Assembly (NCBI GenBank): GCA_009602735.1
Contig: WELA01003857.1
Location: forward strand, 1,450-28,902
Source of the DNA: Mesotaenium endlicherianum
Taxonomy: Eukaryota > Streptophyta > Zygnematophyceae > Zygnematales > Mesotaeniaceae
Length of the DNA: 27,453 nucleotides
Reading direction: 5' to 3'
Shown here piece after piece: positions 9,150 through 17,737 of the stretch. The notes below the pieces were generated by a model. The model ran no database searches and was not told where the DNA came from. It saw only the letters and a list, made by a program, of their open reading frames with translations. Both the position numbers and the translations under genes were made by a program. Every line of letters starts with the position of its first letter. The first letter of the stretch is position 1.

Positions 9150-9490
9150 TGTAAGAGGAATTCAGGCAAGACAGGTACTTTTAAATCTTCTGCTAAAATC
9201 CTAAGATAAGCAGACGGTGAGAGCTGAGTGAAGGAGAACGTTGCCCTGAGTACTGGTCATGGTTGCATGGTGCAAGTTCAGGAGTCCAGGGCTGGGTCAA
9301 CCCTGGTAAGGCTTGTCACCGACACATGTGCAAAGATCGATCGACCATGTTTGCCCGCTCGTGAGGAGGGCCACCAACACATTAACCAGGTCGAAGGCAC
9401 ACGTGCTGAAAGGCCACGCACGTGCCAAGGGACCGACACTGTTAGGCACGACAATATGTCTCAAATCAAGATTTGAGATATATTAAAAAA
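9150..9490 (+). repeat. Candidate 3' LTR of element D (right end unresolved)
   Basis: The sequence starts with TGTAAGAGGAAT directly after the polypurine tract. No second copy is present in the window, so the 3' boundary cannot be fixed by comparison. Possible ...CA ends lie at about 9490 (ATTCACA) and 9574 (CTAACTACA). A strong palindrome at 9453-9484 lies near the first of these. Confidence 0.5.
9453..9484. repeat. Palindrome, 15-bp arms with 2-base centre
   Basis: The core TCTCAAATC-AA-GATTTGAGA (9459-9478) extends outward through one G-T mismatch to arms 9453-9467 and 9470-9484. It lies near the unresolved end of the element D LTR. It could be an RNA 3'-end hairpin or a small palindromic repeat. 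Confidence 0.7.
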
Positions 9491-9754
9491 TTCACATACT
9501 AAAATGCATGTCCGCGCATTCTTCTTCAGCATTCTTCAATGTAGCAAGTCTCCATAACCACAATCTAACTACATAAGCTAGCAAGATGAGCGTAGAAGTC
9601 ATTGCAATGCAGAATTGTAGAGCTGCTAACTTAGATCTCCTAGTCCCGTCTCGTAAGCGAGCTCTATGTTGAGCAAGCTGCGAGAGCAAGCACTTTGTCA
9701 CCTAGCTTTTTCGTCAAGCCTACCCACCAATGAGCCAACCACGTCCCGTCTCCC
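9491..9754. other. Unassigned spacer between element D and the DIRS-like gag
   Basis: I see no coding signal. The stretch may hold the remainder of the D LTR and the left end of the DIRS-like element, whose terminal repeats I could not recognise. Confidence 0.4.
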
Positions 9755-10617
9755 ATGGCAGGAGGACAAGATCCTCCTCAGTTAGACAATGGTCTCGACA
9801 ATGGAAAAGCTCAGGAGACATCAGGTAGTTCGCAGGCCAGCCTAGCAATGTTGTCAGATGCTGATAAAGAAGCTTCACTCAGTATGACCCAGGAAAGGGT
9901 CCTTGTTGCTCTATCTTCCCAGCAGTCACCGATGCCTGTACACATTGAAGAAGCCAGGCTTTTGCAAAGTCAAGCATCTCATTCTCAAGTGTTAGAGTTG
10001 AGCCAGAAAGTTGATACACTAGTGTAGGTCATGCAAGTGCTGACAGCGGAGCAGAACAGAGTCAAAAGGCCAGTACAGGAGACAGATTCAAAGCATGACC
10101 AGCAAGCTCGCAAGTTCAAGAGGCTGAAAGAGGAGAGGAACATGGCAGGGATGAGTATACTCAACAAAGGCAACAGGTGCAGCTCAAGTACTGCAATGAA
10201 TTGGAGGAAGCGGCCCTGCAGGCCCAAGAAGCCGTCAACAATGGAGATCATGAGAGCACAGGTACCCTGTTGTCTTCAATTTTGACTGTCATTACCTTCA
10301 CGAAGAAACTTATCTAGTTGGCGGAAGAATATTCATGATCCACGGTAAATGAAGTTCTCAAGAAGTGTGCTATGAATGACAACAGCACAGAGAAGGAAGA
10401 CTTGGATGCTATGTGCATGAGCAAGAAATCTGTTGAAAAGGAAGAGCTGCTTAAGAGTAGGCCAGAGAGGTATAACAGGTCAAGATACTCTAAGATTGCC
10501 ATGCCAATGTACTGTTATAATTGTGGCCAGTTGGGACATCTGTCCACTGAGTGCCAGCAACCCAAAAAGTATGATGAGAGGATGGAAAATAGGGCAGCAC
10601 CTATTACTCCACCCTAG
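9755..10617 (+). pseudogene. Gag of a DIRS-like element, decayed, with CCHC zinc knuckle
   Basis: ATG 9755 opens a Gln/Ser-rich, coiled-coil-like region. It is broken by TAG at 10025 and a frameshift between about 10135 and 10150, after which the frame resumes as DEYTQQRQQVQLKYCNELEE. Then come a TAG (10315) and a TGA (10336) within a helical segment reading KKLI-x-LAEEYS-x-STVNEVL, followed by a charged stretch. A zinc knuckle CYNCGQLGHLSTEC lies at 10513-10554 and the frame ends at TAG 10615. The helical block and knuckle resemble gag proteins of DIRS/PAT-type elements, and the RT on the far side of the nested insertions (17738 on) is DIRS-like. That link is the main support for the family call; another LTR-element gag is possible. 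Confidence 0.55.
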
Positions 10618-11061
10618 CTGCAATTTCATCAGCTTGGGCCTCAGGTGATGGCACCTCAACCTCCTCAGTTTAGACAGCAATAGCCATAGGAAGAATGATT
10701 GAGTTATGAATACTTTCTTGTGGCTTATGCCAGCAAGCGATAAGACCAGATTGGTCAAGTTATTGTATTCATTGGATGATAGCCTGGAATTCCAGAGCTC
10801 GATAATACACAAACATTCAGTCATATTCATTGGAGTGTGGATAATTATTGGACAGCAGATGGCTGTGCCTGGAAGTGAGAATTACCTCACAATTGTCTTA
10901 CATCATGTGAACAGTGTGTGATGTCGACGATCGTCTCCACAGCTTGCTAGAAGGAAGACATTGTGTCCAAGCAAGCAAAATCTCAAATCCGAGAGAACCT
11001 CCAAACATGAGTTGCAGGCTGAGGAACCAATCGCATTGGTGGAGAACATGGTGTCACAGTT
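10618..11061 (+). other. Decayed interior of the DIRS-like element, left of the solo LTR
   Basis: This is non-coding as it stands, with stops in all frames. It joins the gag pseudogene to the RT pseudogene once the solo LTR and element B are removed. The last five bases, CAGTT (11057-11061), are the left target duplication of the solo LTR. Confidence 0.5.
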
Positions 11062-11602
11062 TGAAATGAATCGTCTTACCAAATAGGCGATAAACGATTA
11101 AGAAAGATCTTTATATCAACAAGTAATCTTTATGATGTTTCTGTTTATTGATCAAACAGAAAAGGACAACACATTAGCAATGAACAATACACGTATTTCA
11201 AATGGAAGTGAACTAGCATCAATAATGCAATCAGTAAACTCGCACATAAGCAAGGCTAGAAGATAGTGCATATCAATGGTTTCTCGCCTTGGATTCAGAT
11301 CTCTCCCAGTAAGCAGTACGAGAGAGTTGGCCTCGTTTCCAAATGCCGAACTCGAGAGCAATGCCTAGCATATGTAGATGGAATGCGTTTACTGTTCAAC
11401 GGCCAGTGCCATGGCACCGCCTACCCGGGAGTTAACCACGTTGGTAGGACCTCTGTTAACCAAATCCATCGCCATCTCCCATCATCCTGAATCGCCATCC
11501 ATCCTAGAGATGTCATCTGGCCATTCATCTAGCATACCACATTTAGATGCATATCTAGGCAGTTCGCTGCTACCGAGTACGGAAGTCAGCTGACTGTCAA
11601 AG
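11062..11602 (-). repeat. Solo LTR of the A family, left part (3' end on minus strand)
   Basis: It starts with TGAAATGAAT and follows the element A LTR base by base with scattered changes, until it stops abruptly at 11602 where element B begins. There is no primer binding site on its left, unlike the element A copy. It is therefore a solo LTR or a 3' LTR rather than the 5' LTR of an intact element. The rest is at 17542-17718. Confidence 0.88.
11598..11602. repeat. Target site duplication of element B, left copy (CAAAG)
   Basis: CAAAG directly precedes the TGAAAGGGGC end of element B, and an identical CAAAG follows its other end at 17537-17541. The uninterrupted LTR of element A has a single CAAAG at the corresponding place. 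Confidence 0.93.
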
Positions 11603-12345
11603 TGAAAGGGGCAGAGTGCCCTAGTGGAAGCGTAGTAACTCACGAGGAAAGGAACTAGTTGCAATCATACTAAAGAGTGCAGCAGCAATTGCTAAGAAAG
11701 CATAGAAAAATTACTTGACATTTTGGGTGGCAAGAAACTGCTCACAAATGAACTAGGGTGAAAGGCCTTGTCATTACAAACCCGTAGAAATTTACATAAG
11801 TGAAAACTGATAAGAAACAAAGAAGTTATACCTATTTATAATTTTCTGCCTAAGTGCTCCTCCCTAGGAGGAAGCTACGGATTTTCCTAAGTGTTCGTCA
11901 AATCTTCCCTTCCAGAATATTTGTGAGTAAGCTAGATCAGTCTAATCTGACGTGTCGGGCCGAATTGACGTCCACATACATGCATCAACATTACTAAAAT
12001 ATTCTATCTTAGACGCACTAGGCTAAATCGAAACTTTTAGGTAAATTGACCTAGTCGGCACTCCGCGTCAACCAAATTTACGTGAAGGTTCGAGTTCATT
12101 CTAACGGGCCAGATCGCTCGACGCTGTCAGTCCATCCGACGGTTGCGCTCACCGCGAATTAAGGACAGTCGTCAAATAACCTCAAAATTAATTAAAGTTC
12201 AGAAATCCGTAACTCTCCCAATACTTCACCAAATTCGATGAACTTTATATCAAAATGACCACAAAAATGCACTCTACACGAATAAACAATCAAAACACAC
12301 TTTCATGAAACTCAAAAATGCAGTTTATAAACCTATGACCTTACA
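11603..12345 (-). repeat. 3' LTR of element B, 743 bp
   Basis: It has TGAAAGGGGC at one end and CCTTACA at the other. On the minus strand it reads TGTAAGG...CCCTTTCA and starts right after the polypurine tract. A minus-strand TATA box, TATAAATAGG, lies at 11840-11831 and is kept in the 5' copy, suggesting U3 spans about 12345-11865. Confidence 0.92.
11831..11840 (-). promoter_or_regulatory. TATA box in the B-family LTR
   Basis: TATAAATAGG on the minus strand is a strong plant-type TATA element at the expected place in the LTR. The equivalent site in the 5' LTR of B (about 17011-17020) is identical, and near-identical sequence is present in the truncated LTR of element C. Confidence 0.65.
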
Positions 12346-12660
12346 TCCTCCCCCTCCTCAAGATGCGACGTCCTCGACGCATTCTGCAAATAACGTCTCA
12401 ACTTACTCTTACAATGAGTCAAGTTGACCTCTGACTCCCAAGTGTTGTCGTCCGCATGGTAGCCCTTCCACTTGACCAAATACTCTTGAACAAGTCGTTG
12501 ACCTCGTTTGACTCGTCGATCGCCGACAATCGCCTCCACTTCATACTCCAATACAACATCGATCTCGACCAATGGTGGCGGTGTAGGTAGTCGTCCTGGA
12601 TGTCCTTCATTCGGGTCAACGTATGGCCGCAAACAGCTGACATGGAACACATCATGGAAA
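12333..12660 (-). CDS. Chromodomain C-terminus of element B polyprotein
   Basis: The start MFHVSCLRPYVDPNEGHP is the end of the integrase C-terminal domain. It is followed by VEIDVVLEYEVEAIVGDRR and then EYLVKWKGYHADDNTWESE with a terminal helix, the chromodomain signature (aromatics Y, W and W-type cage positions visible in YLVKWKGY and NTWE). Chromodomains of this class direct integration to methylated-histone chromatin. The frame is continuous to TAG at 12333-12335. It therefore reads through the polypurine tract (encoding EEGED) and ends 13 bases inside the 3' LTR. Upstream it is separated from the integrase core by stops and an indel. Confidence 0.88.
12346..12359 (-). other. Polypurine tract of element B
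   Basis: On the minus strand GAGGAGGGGGAGGA abuts the TGTAAGG start of the 3' LTR. The same tract with one change is at 19672-19685 in element C. Confidence 0.88.
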
Positions 12661-13664
12661 CGCTAGCCTGAAGGAAGTTCCAACTTATAGGTCACTGGAT
12701 TCACCTGCTTGAGCACTACAAAGGGACCTGTAAACCCCGCAGTTTCCTCTTGCCTGTGAAAGGTAGGTTCTCTGTTGACAAGAGTACTTTGTCACCCACA
12801 TGGTATGTCACTTCCCTCCTGTGCTTGTTGGCATACTTGACCTGTTCCTCCTGTGCCTTCCGAATACACGTCTTCACCATATCCCAAGTCTTGGCCATCT
12901 GCTCCATAAAAGCTTGTGTAGTAGGAACCTGGGTCTCCTTGGCCTTCTCCAACAAGATGTTCCCTGGATGATATACTTCTTGCCCATAAACCATAGCGAA
13001 TGGTGACTGCTTGGTGGATCCCTGCATGCTGGTGTTGTAAGCATCCTACCCTGTCCCACTCTGAAGGGTCTTCCATAGTGAAACTCCTGAGCACCTCTTG
13101 CAGAGTTTTGTTGAGCCTCTCACTCTGCCCACCTGTCTGAGGATGATAGGAAGTGCTCCTACTCAGCTTGGTCCCCATCAAAGTAAACAATGACCGCCAA
13201 AAATTGCTAGTCAACTTTGGATCCCGATCTGAAACAATCACCTTCGGCAACCCATGTAGCCTGAAAATATGATCAAAGGATATCCGTGTCACATCCGCTG
13301 CCACAAGTCTCCTTCATGGGAATGAAGTGAGCCATCTTGCTGCGTCTATCAAATACAACCCAAACTACATCGTGCCCTTGACCACTCACTGGTAACGACG
13401 TGATGAAGTCCATAGCAATCTGCTCCCAAGGATACTCTGGAATAGGCAGGGGCTGCAGTGTACCTCCCTTCTTTTGATTTGGTGTCTTGTTTCGCTGGCA
13501 CGCATTGCAACTCCTGATCCATTCCTCGATGTCCTTGTCCATATTTCTCCAATAGTACTCCCGCTTCAGCACGCTTGCCGTCTTCTCGCTTCCAAAGTGT
13601 CCAGCATATAAGCAATCATGATGCTCCGCAAGTAGTAAGTCTCGTAGCTCCTTGATGTCAGGTA
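12661..13664 (-). pseudogene. Element B integrase, frameshifted
   Basis: From the N run rightward on the minus strand, the zinc-binding part is clean: [17 protein letters not shown] then CNACQRNK. The catalytic core starts at MDFITSLPVSGQGHDVVW, which carries the first Asp. A frameshift near 13300 moves to VIVSDRDPKLTSNF, with the second Asp, and YHPQTGGQSERLN, with the Glu and with Gly where the usual motif has Asp. Further indels near 13050 and 12730 break the link through LLSTENLPFTGK to the chromodomain. The homologous part of element C has different lesions, so these are post-insertion decay. Confidence 0.85.
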
Positions 13665-14515
13665 NNNNNNNNNNNNNNNNNNNNNNNNNNNNNNNNNNNN
13701 NNNNNNNNNNNNNNNNNNNNNNNNNNNNNNNNNNNNNNNNNNNNNNNNNNNNNNNNNNNNNNNNNNNNNNNNNNNNNNNNNNNNNNNNNNNNNNNNNNNN
13801 NNNNNNNNNNNNNNNNNNNNNNNNNNNNNNNNNNNNNNNNNNNNNNNNNNNNNNNNNNNNNNNNNNNNNNNNNNNNNNNNNNNNNNNNNNNNNNNNNNNN
13901 NNNNNNNNNNNNNNNNNNNNNNNNNNNNNNNNNNNNNNNNNNNNNNNNNNNNNNNNNNNNNNNNNNNNNNNNNNNNNNNNNNNNNNNNNNNNNNNNNNNN
14001 NNNNNNNNNNNNNNNNNNNNNNNNNNNNNNNNNNNNNNNNNNNNNNNNNNNNNNNNNNNNNNNNNNNNNNNNNNNNNNNNNNNNNNNNNNNNNNNNNNNN
14101 NNNNNNNNNNNNNNNNNNNNNNNNNNNNNNNNNNNNNNNNNNNNNNNNNNNNNNNNNNNNNNNNNNNNNNNNNNNNNNNNNNNNNNNNNNNNNNNNNNNN
14201 NNNNNNNNNNNNNNNNNNNNNNNNNNNNNNNNNNNNNNNNNNNNNNNNNNNNNNNNNNNNNNNNNNNNNNNNNNNNNNNNNNNNNNNNNNNNNNNNNNNN
14301 NNNNNNNNNNNNNNNNNNNNNNNNNNNNNNNNNNNNNNNNNNNNNNNNNNNNNNNNNNNNNNNNNNNNNNNNNNNNNNNNNNNNNNNNNNNNNNNNNNNN
14401 NNNNNNNNNNNNNNNNNNNNNNNNNNNNNNNNNNNNNNNNNNNNNNNNNNNNNNNNNNNNNNNNNNNNNNNNNNNNNNNNNNNNNNNNNNNNNNNNNNNN
14501 NNNNNNNNNNNNNNN
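13665..14515. other. Assembly gap, 851 N
   Basis: This is an unsequenced run inside element B pol. By alignment with element C (21009-22104) it should hold the RT active-site region, the rest of RT and RNase H. Confidence 0.99.
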
Positions 14516-15700
14516 CGAGTTCTGAAAGCAGTCTTTTGAACGTCTCCTTCCGAAATCCGTACCTGGTGATAGCCACTCCTCAAATCGATCTTCGAGAAAT
14601 TCTTCGCCCCGACAAGCCTGTCAATCAACTCGTCCACTCGTGGAAGTGGGTACCTGTTCTTAATGGTGACCTTTTTGAGAGCCCGGTAGTGGACACACAT
14701 CCTCATAGTCCCATCCTTCTTCTTCACAAATAAGATTGGCGCTGCAAATGGAGACTCGCTGGGTCGGATAAATCCCTTCTCCAACAACTCTGTCAGCTGC
14801 TTCTTCAACTCGTCCAACTCCGCAAACGATTGACGATAGGCGGGTCTCACTGGTGGCTTGCTCCCTGGTTCCAACTCAATCTCGTGCTCCATAGCTCTCT
14901 GTGGAGGTAATCCTGCAGGTAGCTCCTCTGGAAATACGCACTTGAACTTCTCCAACAGCGCCTTAATTTGGGCAGGCATCTCAGCAGGCTCCTTCGCTTG
15001 AGCAGGTGGGCTCTGCTCCTTCTGAGCAAGGGGATCAAACACCACTACTTGCTCCTCCGGCGATGTACATTCGCCCAGGCTGTTAGGATTCACGCTTGCT
15101 CCATCTGATGACCTGGCCACGGCCACCGAAACAAGGTACATCTCCTTCACCTGATTTGCCCTGCATAGCTTCTTAACTTGCAGGCTCGACAGAAGACAGT
15201 TACTTGTGGTCGTAATTACCTCCAGCTGTTTCGCAATCTCCACTTGACCATCACACCCTTGAACCTTCACTTGTCCTGTGCTCCAGTGCACTTGAGGGTT
15301 GGCTTTTCTTAGCCATGGTCGGCCCAATATCACCTCATGGTGACCCAACTCTGCCTGCTCCATAACTTCCTTACTCCGGTGCCCCGCTACTTCCACGTGA
15401 ATAGCTTCCGTAGGTGCACCACACTTGAGTCTCTGCCCATTCGCCAAAATTGCCTCCTTGGGCTCATAATTCTTCTGCACAAGGATTCGCCACTCTTTCA
15501 CCAGCTTCTTGTGCACAAAGTTTGCACTTGCGCCACTGTCGACCATACACTTCGCATTGTTGCCGTCGACCACTCCTTCCACGATGATAGGCTTGTCAAC
15601 GTCTCGTCCTTTGCTTCTCGGCAGNTTTCGCTTCTCGGCAGGCTCCTAGGGTTAACCTCCTTGTGAGTCCTCGTCTTCACGCCAGTAGACACCCCAGAAC
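14516..15700 (-). pseudogene. Element B protease and N-terminal reverse transcriptase
   Basis: From right to left, the protease motif [13 protein letters not shown] lies near 15540-15500 and [17 protein letters not shown] follows. A linker comes next, then RT with [18 protein letters not shown] and [13 protein letters not shown] before the N gap. Relative to element C, one RT position differs (VHYRAL against VNYRAL). An N at 15625 lies in a duplicated 15-16 bp stretch, an assembly scar that shifts the frame between gag and protease. In this family gag and pol share a frame, as element C shows. Confidence 0.85.
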
Positions 15701-15703
15701 GAC

Positions 15704-16735
15704 TTACTGGCGTCCTTCTTTTTCCTGTTGTTGAGGTTGCTTCGCCTTCACATGACAGTCTCGAGCCAGATGTCCAAGCTTGCCGCAATTATAGCAAGGT
15801 CCTCTCAGCTTGAAATTTTGCTGCTTGCGCTGGTACTGAACAAGTCCCAACTCCATAGGTACTAGATTTTGAACACTCGTGCTTGGCGCTTGAGATCCAA
15901 AGTGTCGATATCCTCCAAAGTTGTGGCTGCTCCATTGCCTCTGACTATACTCCACAGCGTCAACCCTTGTTGCCAATGCCATCATTTCTCCAAGACTGGT
16001 AGGGTCCTTGAGCGCCACTTCCTTGGCCACAGTTGGCTTCAGTCCCCTTTTGAACTTGTCCATGATCTCCGACTCGTGCATGGATGGACATTGAAGCACC
16101 AGCTCTTTGAAGCGCGATACATACTCTTGAACGCTTCCTCGTTGACGAAGGCGCACCAATAGATCTCGAGCGGTAGCTTCGGGTGCAATAGGTTGAAATT
16201 GCCTCTTCAAGCCTTCAAAGAGCTGATCAACAGTAGCAGGATTTCCAGACAGCCGCTCCTCTCGTTCATACCAAGCTCCAGCACTCTTTTGCAGCAAAGT
16301 TATGACAAAGGCGACTTGCCTGTTGGGCGTGAGCGCAGATTACTCCATAAACTTCTTCACTCCAAAAGTCCACTAATGAACAGGCGGCGATCCACGCTCT
16401 CCAGTATAAACTTCAGGCTTAGGCGCACGCACTCCCGATGCGGGTGGAATAACTGGTTGCACCATTGGGTTAACGTGAATTGGTGGTACAACGGGTGGAG
16501 GTGCCGAACTCGTCAAAGCGGCGTTTCCAACGACAACTTGCACCATTCTCTCCACCTCCGCGCGCATATTTTGTTGAAACTGGGTGTAGACTTCTCCTCC
16601 AATTGCATTTGCCATTTGCCTTAGCATCGCCTGCATCTCTTGTTGCTCTCTTGTCATTGTTGGTGCTGCCTGCTGCCCCGCGCGCTCAACATGCTCGACA
16701 TGTTCGCCTCCTCCAGCTGCCGACTGCGACTCCAT
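15704..16735 (-). pseudogene. Element B gag, two nonsense codons
   Basis: ATG at 16735 begins MESQSAAGGGEHVEHVER. One frame continues to 15704 through two stops: TAG at 16375-16373, where element C has CAA between His and Trp, and TAA at 16342-16340, where C has TAT. The capsid-like part includes KSAGAWYEREERL and LLVRLRQRGSVQEYVSRFKE. One zinc knuckle CYNCGKLGHLARDC is near 15795-15760. A small insertion near 15710-15725 closes the frame before protease. Gag would form the particle. Confidence 0.88.
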
Positions 16736-16758
16736 AATACAATGTGCAAACTAGCCCA

Positions 16759-16770
16759 GCTCCGATACCA
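16759..16770 (-). other. Primer binding site of element B
   Basis: TGGTATCGGAGC on the minus strand, two bases after the LTR end, is identical to the site in element A. It is an initiator-Met-type site with one G in place of the usual A. Confidence 0.85.
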
Positions 16771-16772
16771 AA

Positions 16773-17536
16773 TGAAAGGGGCAAAGTGCCCTAGTGGAAG
16801 CGTAGTGACTCACGAGGAAAGGAACTAGTTACAATCATACTANCTTACTAAAGAGTGCAGCGGCATGTCACTAAGAAAGCTTAGGAAAATTGCTTGACAT
16901 TTTGAGTGGCAAGAAACTGCTCACAAATGATGTAGGATGAAAGACCTTGTCATTTCAAACTCGTAGAAATTTACAGAAGTGAAAACTCATAAGAAACAAA
17001 GAAGTTATGCCTATTTATAATTTTCTGCCTAAGTGCTCTCCTCTAGGAGGAAGCTACGGATTTTCCTAAGTGTTCGTGAAATCGTCCCTTCCAAAACATT
17101 TGTGAGTAAGCCAAATCAGTCTAAGTTGACGTGTCGGGCCGAATTGACGTCCACATACATGCATCGACATTACTAGAATATTCTATCTTAGACGCGCTAG
17201 GCTAAACCGAAACTTCTAGGTAAATGGACCTAGTCGGCACTCCGCGTCAGCCGAACTTACGTGAAGGTTCGAGTTCATTCTAACGGGCCAGATCGCTTGA
17301 CGGTGTCGGTCAATCCGACGGGTGCGCTCACCGCGAATTAAGAACCCAAATTAAGAATAGTCGTCAACCAACCTCAAAAGTAATTAACCTTCAGAAATCC
17401 GTAACTCTCCCAACACTGGACCAAATTCGATGAACTTTATATCAAATAACCACAAAAATGCACTCTACACTAATAAAGTATCAAAACATACTTTCATGAA
17501 ACTCAAAAATGCACTTTATAAACCTATGACCCTACA
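16773..17536 (-). repeat. 5' LTR of element B, 764 bp
   Basis: It aligns with 11603-12345 throughout. Differences include scattered substitutions and a short insertion near 17340-17360, where the AATTAAGAA-type motif is repeated. The N at 16843 adds about 8 bases not found in other copies. Divergence between the two LTRs indicates an old insertion. Confidence 0.92.
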
Positions 17537-17541
17537 CAAAG
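17537..17541. repeat. Target site duplication of element B, right copy (CAAAG)
   Basis: Identical to 11598-11602. The A-family LTR sequence resumes immediately with AACGTGTCAACAAGC. Confidence 0.93.
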
Positions 17542-17718
17542 AACGTGTCAACAAGCTGACTTAAGTTGACTTAAGCCTGCTGCTTCCGGCTGAGTCCTTA
17601 AAATGATAGTTATGTAAAGTCGAGCAGACTGAATGTGGACTGAAGTTCATCAGGCTGAACTCAATTAACTATTTTATTTAAATGAATATTATATATACCA
17701 ATAAACTGATTCATTACA
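17542..17718 (-). repeat. Solo LTR of the A family, right part
   Basis: It continues the LTR broken off at 11602 and ends in GATTCATTACA like the element A LTR. The two parts sum to 718 bp against 720 bp for the element A copy. CGGTT (17719-17723) follows and differs by one base from CAGTT before 11062, a plausible aged 5-bp target duplication. Confidence 0.88.
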
Positions 17719-17737
17719 CGGTTCATTCATTTTATCG

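Larger units (their letters stand above)
4795..9490 (+). mobile_element. Element D: decayed Ty3/gypsy retrotransposon with C-terminal PHD finger
   Basis: This is a plus-strand element lacking its 5' LTR in the window, because element A occupies that side. The order is a gag-like N-terminal region, RT, RNase H, integrase, a PHD finger, a polypurine tract and a candidate 3' LTR from 9150. It carries five in-frame TAG codons and at least three frameshifts (near 7190, 8185 and 8696), so it is a relic. The right end of the LTR is not resolved and the end coordinate is approximate. Confidence 0.8.
11603..17536 (-). mobile_element. Element B: full-length chromodomain Ty3/gypsy retrotransposon (chromovirus)
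   Basis: It is bounded by two LTRs (743 and 764 bp) and a perfect CAAAG duplication, so this is a complete insertion of 5934 bp including an 851-base N run. Minus-strand order is 5' LTR, primer binding site, gag, protease, RT, (gap), integrase, chromodomain, polypurine tract and 3' LTR. Several stops and frameshifts, together with visible divergence between its LTRs, show it is old and inactive. Element C at 18927-24674 is the same family. Confidence 0.93.
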
